A DNA stretch of 64,000 bases from Bacillus cereus G9842 (lineage in GTDB: Bacteria > Bacillota > Bacilli > Bacillales > Bacillaceae_G), in assembly GCF_000021305.1 (NCBI RefSeq), contig NC_011772.1:171001-235000 (forward strand), written 5' to 3'. Below are positions 60,617 to 64,000 of the stretch, one piece after another (within the stretch, counting starts at the first letter, position 1; the number at the start of each line of letters is the position of its first letter). The position numbers and the translations under genes were made by a program. Below the pieces are notes generated by a model. It saw nothing but the letters and a program-made list of their open reading frames with translations, was not told where the DNA came from and made no database searches.

Positions 60617-60675
60617 TACAATAGGTGTCATATATATATATTTGGGTGTGTAGTTGACGGTGGAGGTGTATTTTT

Positions 60676-60963
60676 GTGTCCGAATCAAGTGTAACTACTG
60701 AAATCGTGGTTCGGTTGCCAAAGCAAATGGTAACGGAATTGGACGGAATTGGAAAACAAGAGAATAAGAATCGCCATGAACTAATTTGCCAGGCAACACA
60801 ATTGTTATTGCGTCAACATAAGACGAAGAAACGCTACCAACATGAATCAATGCGACGTGGGTATATTGAAATGGGAAAAATTAATCTTGGTATTGCATCT
60901 GAAGCTTTCTTAGCGGAGTATGAAGCAGCTCATACAGTAGAACGCTTAGTTAGCGGGGGGTAA
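60676..60963 (+). CDS. ndoAI: Antitoxin EndoAI (MazE-type)
   Basis: 95 residues. N-terminal ribbon-helix-helix ([19 protein letters not shown]) for DNA binding, and a C-terminal helix that wraps the toxin. GTG start with GGAGG. Four bases before ndoA, as in B. subtilis. Confidence 0.93.
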   Translation: MSESSVTTEIVVRLPKQMVTELDGIGKQENKNRHELICQATQLLLRQHKTKKRYQHESMRRGYIEMGKINLGIASEAFLAEYEAAHTVERLVSGG

Positions 60964-60967
60964 TATT

Positions 60968-61318
60968 TTGATTGTAAAACGCGGCGACGTGTATTTTGCA
61001 GACCTTTCCCCAGTTGTTGGTTCTGAGCAAGGAGGCGTTCGTCCGGTTCTTGTCATTCAAAATGACATCGGAAATCGTTTTAGTCCAACGGTGATTGTAG
61101 CGGCTATTACTGCACAGATTCAAAAAGCGAAATTACCCACTCATGTGGAAATTGATGCGAAAAAGTATGGTTTTGAGAGAGATTCTGTTATTTTACTTGA
61201 GCAGATTCGAACAATCGATAAGCAACGCTTAACGGACAAAATCACTCATTTAGATGAAGTGATGATGAGTCGTGTAGATGAAGCGTTACAAATTAGTTTA
61301 GGACTAATAGATTTTTAA
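60968..61318 (+). CDS. ndoA: Endoribonuclease EndoA (MazF-type toxin)
   Basis: 116 residues. [20 protein letters not shown] and [12 protein letters not shown] form the conserved MazF/PemK core; cleaves mRNA at specific short sequences. TTG start, RBS GGGGGG overlapping the antitoxin's end. Directly followed by tex; the rsb genes found here in B. subtilis are absent. Confidence 0.95.
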   Translation: MIVKRGDVYFADLSPVVGSEQGGVRPVLVIQNDIGNRFSPTVIVAAITAQIQKAKLPTHVEIDAKKYGFERDSVILLEQIRTIDKQRLTDKITHLDEVMMSRVDEALQISLGLIDF

Positions 61319-61329
61319 ATCGGCAGTTT

Positions 61330-61362
61330 AAGTTGCTCTCTTTGAAGGGCAACTTTTTTTAT
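61330..61362 (+). terminator. Terminator between ndoA and tex
   Basis: AAGTTGC / GCAACTT stem, loop TCTCTTTGAAGG, followed by TTTTTT. Confidence 0.75.
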
Positions 61363-61379
61363 TATAGAGGAGGTTACGG

Positions 61380-63554
61380 TTGTATATGGAAATGGTAGAT
61401 AATCGACAAGCGTTAATGAAAATGTTAGTGAAAGAATTAGGCTTTAGCGAAAAGCAAGTTCGTCATGTTATTCAATTAACAGAAGAAGGTAACACAGTTC
61501 CATTTATTGCTCGTTACCGAAAAGAATGGACAGGCTCTTTAGATGAGGTGCAAATTCGTGCGATTTTAGAGAGATGGCAATATATGATGCAACTTGAAGA
61601 TAGGAAGGAAGAAGTTATTCGTCTTATTGGTGAGAAGGGAAAACTGACAGGAGAGCTAAGGCTGCAAATTGTTAAAGCTACAAAGTTGCAGGAAGTAGAA
61701 GATTTATATCGTCCATATAAAGAGAAAAGAAGAACGAAAGCAACGATTGCAAAAGAAAAAGGGTTAGAACCGTTAGCTGAATGGTTATTGTTATATAAGA
61801 AAGAAGATTCGGCTAAAAAGGCAGTGGAATTTATTAATGCAGAGAAAGAAGTGCAATCTGCAGAAGAAGCTTTACAAGGTGCACAAGACATTATTGCAGA
61901 AATGATTTCAGATGAAGCTACGTATCGTAGTTGGATTCGAAATATTACTTTTAGAAAAGGTATTATGTCTTCGTCTGTAAAAGGTGAAGAAAAAGATGAA
62001 AAGAATATATATGAAATGTATTACAGTTATGAAGAACCATTGCAAAAAGTAGTACCACATCGTGTATTAGCAATGAATCGCGGTGAGAAAGAAGATATAT
62101 TGAGAGTTTCTGTTGTCCCACCAGTAGATGAGATATTAAATTTCTTAAATAAGAAAGTAATTCGTGATAACGATTCTAAAAGTGCGCATTATGTACAATT
62201 AGCGATTGAAGATGGTTATAAACGATTAATTCAATCTTCAATTGAAAGAGAAATTCGTAAAGAATTAACAGAAACAGCTGAAGAACAAGCGATACATATT
62301 TTCTCTGAGAACTTACGTAACTTATTATTACAACCTCCGATGAAAGGGAAAGTCGTGCTAGCGGTAGACCCGGCATATAGAACTGGTTGTAAATTATCTG
62401 TAGTAGATGATACGGGGAAAGTACTACATATTGATGTTATTTATCCGCATCCGCCTGTTCGTAAATATGATGACGCAAAAACGAAAGTTCTTTCTATTAT
62501 AGATAAATATCAAGTTGAAATGATTGCAATTGGTAATGGGACAGCATCTAGAGAAACAGAGGAATTTATAGTAGATGTATTGCAAAGTGTGAAACAGGAA
62601 GTCTTTTATATTATTGTAAATGAAGCGGGTGCTAGTGTATATTCAGCTTCTGATTTAGCTCGTGAAGAATTCCCAAATTTACAAGTTGAAGAGAGAAGTG
62701 CTGTTTCTATTGGAAGACGTCTGCAAGATCCACTGGCTGAACTTGTGAAAATTGATCCTAAATCAGTTGGAGTTGGACAATACCAACATGATGTATCTCA
62801 AAAGAGATTGAATGAGTCATTAACATTTGTAGTAGAGACAGCTGTGAACCAAGTTGGGGTTAATGTAAATACGGCTTCGGTTGCATTGTTACAATATGTT
62901 TCAGGTTTATCGAAAACTGTTGCGAAAAATATTGTGGCAAAGAGAGAAGAGGATGGGAAATTCACAAAGCGCACGGAATTAAAGAAAATCCCACGTTTAG
63001 GTGCAAAGACGTACGAACAATGTATAGGTTTCTTGCGTATATTAGAAGGAGCGAATCCATTAGATCGGACAGGTATTCATCCTGAACAATATAAAAATGT
63101 TGAATTGTTATTGAAGAGTTTAGGGTTATCGATAGATGACGTAGGACAACCGCAATTACAAAAGAGATTGGAAGAAGTAGAGATTTCTAAGTTGTCTCAA
63201 GAAACGGGAGTTGGGGAGCCGACGTTAGTTGATATTATAGATGCACTCATTAGTCCAGAACGAGATATGAGGGATGAGTTGCCTAAACCACTTCTGAAAA
63301 AAGGGATTTTGAAATTAGAAGATTTAAAACGTGGTATGGAACTAGAAGGAACAGTGCGTAACGTTGTTGATTTTGGTGCTTTTGTTGATGTTGGCGTAAA
63401 GCAAGATGGTTTAGTGCATATTTCTAAGCTTAGCAAACAGTTTGTAAAGCATCCGTTAGATGTTGTATCAGTAGGACAAATTGTAAAAGTATGGGTAGAT
63501 GATATTGATACAAAAAAAGGACGCGTTGCACTATCTATGTTGCCGATTGAATAG
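61380..63554 (+). CDS. tex: Tex-family RNA-binding transcription accessory protein
   Basis: 724 residues: N-terminal Tex helix-turn-helix region, YqgF-like nuclease fold (~325-450, VLAVDPAYRTGCKLSVVDD), helix-hairpin-helix pair (~490-560) and a C-terminal S1 domain (~650-722, LEGTVRNVVDFGAFVDVGVK). TTG 61380 is six bases from GAGGAGG; ATG 61386 is 12 bases away. Orthologous to B. subtilis ydcI. Confidence 0.93.
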   Translation: MYMEMVDNRQALMKMLVKELGFSEKQVRHVIQLTEEGNTVPFIARYRKEWTGSLDEVQIRAILERWQYMMQLEDRKEEVIRLIGEKGKLTGELRLQIVKATKLQEVEDLYRPYKEKRRTKATIAKEKGLEPLAEWLLLYKKEDSAKKAVEFINAEKEVQSAEEALQGAQDIIAEMISDEATYRSWIRNITFRKGIMSSSVKGEEKDEKNIYEMYYSYEEPLQKVVPHRVLAMNRGEKEDILRVSVVPPVDEILNFLNKKVIRDNDSKSAHYVQLAIEDGYKRLIQSSIEREIRKELTETAEEQAIHIFSENLRNLLLQPPMKGKVVLAVDPAYRTGCKLSVVDDTGKVLHIDVIYPHPPVRKYDDAKTKVLSIIDKYQVEMIAIGNGTASRETEEFIVDVLQSVKQEVFYIIVNEAGASVYSASDLAREEFPNLQVEERSAVSIGRRLQDPLAELVKIDPKSVGVGQYQHDVSQKRLNESLTFVVETAVNQVGVNVNTASVALLQYVSGLSKTVAKNIVAKREEDGKFTKRTELKKIPRLGAKTYEQCIGFLRILEGANPLDRTGIHPEQYKNVELLLKSLGLSIDDVGQPQLQKRLEEVEISKLSQETGVGEPTLVDIIDALISPERDMRDELPKPLLKKGILKLEDLKRGMELEGTVRNVVDFGAFVDVGVKQDGLVHISKLSKQFVKHPLDVVSVGQIVKVWVDDIDTKKGRVALSMLPIE

Positions 63555-63562
63555 TAAGAGAA

Positions 63563-63589
63563 GAGAGCAGATAAAACTGCTCTTTTTTT
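63563..63589 (+). terminator. Terminator after tex
   Basis: AGAGCAG-ATAAAA-CTGCTCT followed by TTTTTT. Confidence 0.85.
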
Positions 63590-63611
63590 ATAGAATAAAA
63601 AGTGTAATGGA

Positions 63612-63728
63612 TCATGAGTTTTGATGTATTTTGCTATAATAAAACCAGCATTCATTTAGCAATTTAATTTGATACCGGTTTTTTTCGAAATATGCACGTT
63701 GCATCTGTTTTTTTAGCCACGTAGGCAT
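63612..63728 (-). CDS. cmpA: Cortex morphogenetic protein CmpA
   Basis: 38 residues starting MPTWLKKQMQRAYFEKNRYQ and containing IKLLNECWFYY, an unmistakable match to B. subtilis CmpA, the sporulation quality-control microprotein that with ClpXP removes SpoIVA. RBS AAGGAGG eight bases before the ATG. Same genomic position as in B. subtilis, between tex and the SprT-like gene, on the opposite strand. Confidence 0.93.
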   Translation of the reverse strand: MPTWLKKQMQRAYFEKNRYQIKLLNECWFYYSKIHQNS

Positions 63729-63923
63729 AGGAATCCCTCCTTGTTTAATCCTACTCTCAAAAATCTAAAGTACTATTAATGAGAGGTTGGTGAGTGGATT
63801 TCTATTCATGTTGTGTTTTTAGAAACCACGCGTCTTGAATGAGGATGGGTATATGTACTATTTAATATATGTATAAGAAGCGTGAAAAGTGTAAAAATAT
63901 TTTTTTGTTTAGGAGGAATGAGA

Positions 63924-64000
63924 ATGGACGAGAAAGAAATTCAACGGCTAGTGGAAGAAGTATCGCTACAATACTTCGGAATGCCATTTTTACATAAAGT
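63924..64000 (+). CDS. ydcK: SprT-like protein (YdcK), 3' end cut by window
   Basis: Only the first 25 codons are present ([20 protein letters not shown] ...). RBS AGGAGG seven bases before the ATG. Start and position after tex-cmpA match the SprT-like YdcK of Bacillus; the zinc site HExxH lies beyond the edge. Confidence 0.8.
   Translation, partial: MDEKEIQRLVEEVSLQYFGMPFLHK

Noticed and set aside
63197..63655. 152-codon minus-strand frame over the tex 3' end
   Set aside because: Antisense to the S1 domain of tex and overlaps cmpA; no RBS at its start.

Overview
The window reads as chromosomal DNA of a Bacillus cereus group member (cereus / anthracis / thuringiensis type). Supporting points are the low G+C content, AGGAGG-type ribosome binding sites with frequent GTG and TTG starts, SAM-I riboswitches and strong intrinsic terminators. 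There are also 118-155 bp repeats matching what I recall of the group-specific bcr1 element, a perfect parS site (origin-proximal side of the chromosome), and the conserved Bacillus block ddl-murF-cshA ... acpS-ydcC-alr-ndoAI-ndoA-tex-cmpA-sprT. No rRNA, tRNA, phage, transposase or CRISPR array is seen. The first gene (left edge) and last gene (right edge) are cut by the window.

Layout. 1-4573: a cut membrane protein, a Bcr/CflA exporter and small unknown or lipoprotein genes. 4744-15270: peptide uptake, with a SAM-riboswitch-controlled five-gene Opp-type ABC transporter and two tandem orphan peptide-binding lipoproteins. One of these has its own SAM riboswitch; the other keeps the same promoter without it. 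15272-20956: a YvgN-like aldo/keto reductase, pyrroline-5-carboxylate reductase, a GlcU-type sugar transporter and molybdate uptake (modA-modB) facing a YvgK-like regulator across a 10-bp direct-repeat array. 21022-28823: an accessory strip of microprotein operons interleaved with LysR/EamA, PlsC-type, LacI, YitT and YxeA genes. 28882-33805: a TatD hydrolase, a DUF2334 protein, a lytic transglycosylase, a DUF4931/HIT-like protein and another microprotein operon. 33930-42465: an ABC-F protein, parS, bcr1 and a second complete Opp-type transporter. 43815-44529: five tandem DUF3948-like microprotein genes. 44923-48202: homogentisate pathway of tyrosine breakdown (hppD, fumarylacetoacetase, hmgA). 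48436-64000: transporters, then conserved cell-wall, RNA helicase, DNA repair, toxin-antitoxin and Tex genes.

The most unusual content is a dispersed set of microprotein genes (25-42 codons), most too short for routine gene calling. At least seven promoters in this window share one architecture: a CTTACA-N4-TGTAAG inverted repeat, a downstream half-site ending in a GATAGT-like block, a weak -35 (TAGTNN), exactly 17 bp, and a TATAAT-like -10. This matches the known layout of BceR/YxdJ-type response-regulator targets (TNACA-N4-TGTAA main site plus a secondary half-site). One of these promoters drives a yxeA-family gene, and yxeA lies in the YxdJ regulon of B. subtilis. I infer that the microproteins belong to an envelope or antimicrobial-peptide stress regulon. 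One copy is interrupted by a bcr1-like element whose precise removal restores the reading frame, one is decayed behind an intact promoter, two are near-identical duplicates, and a related family forms the array at 43.8-44.5 kb.
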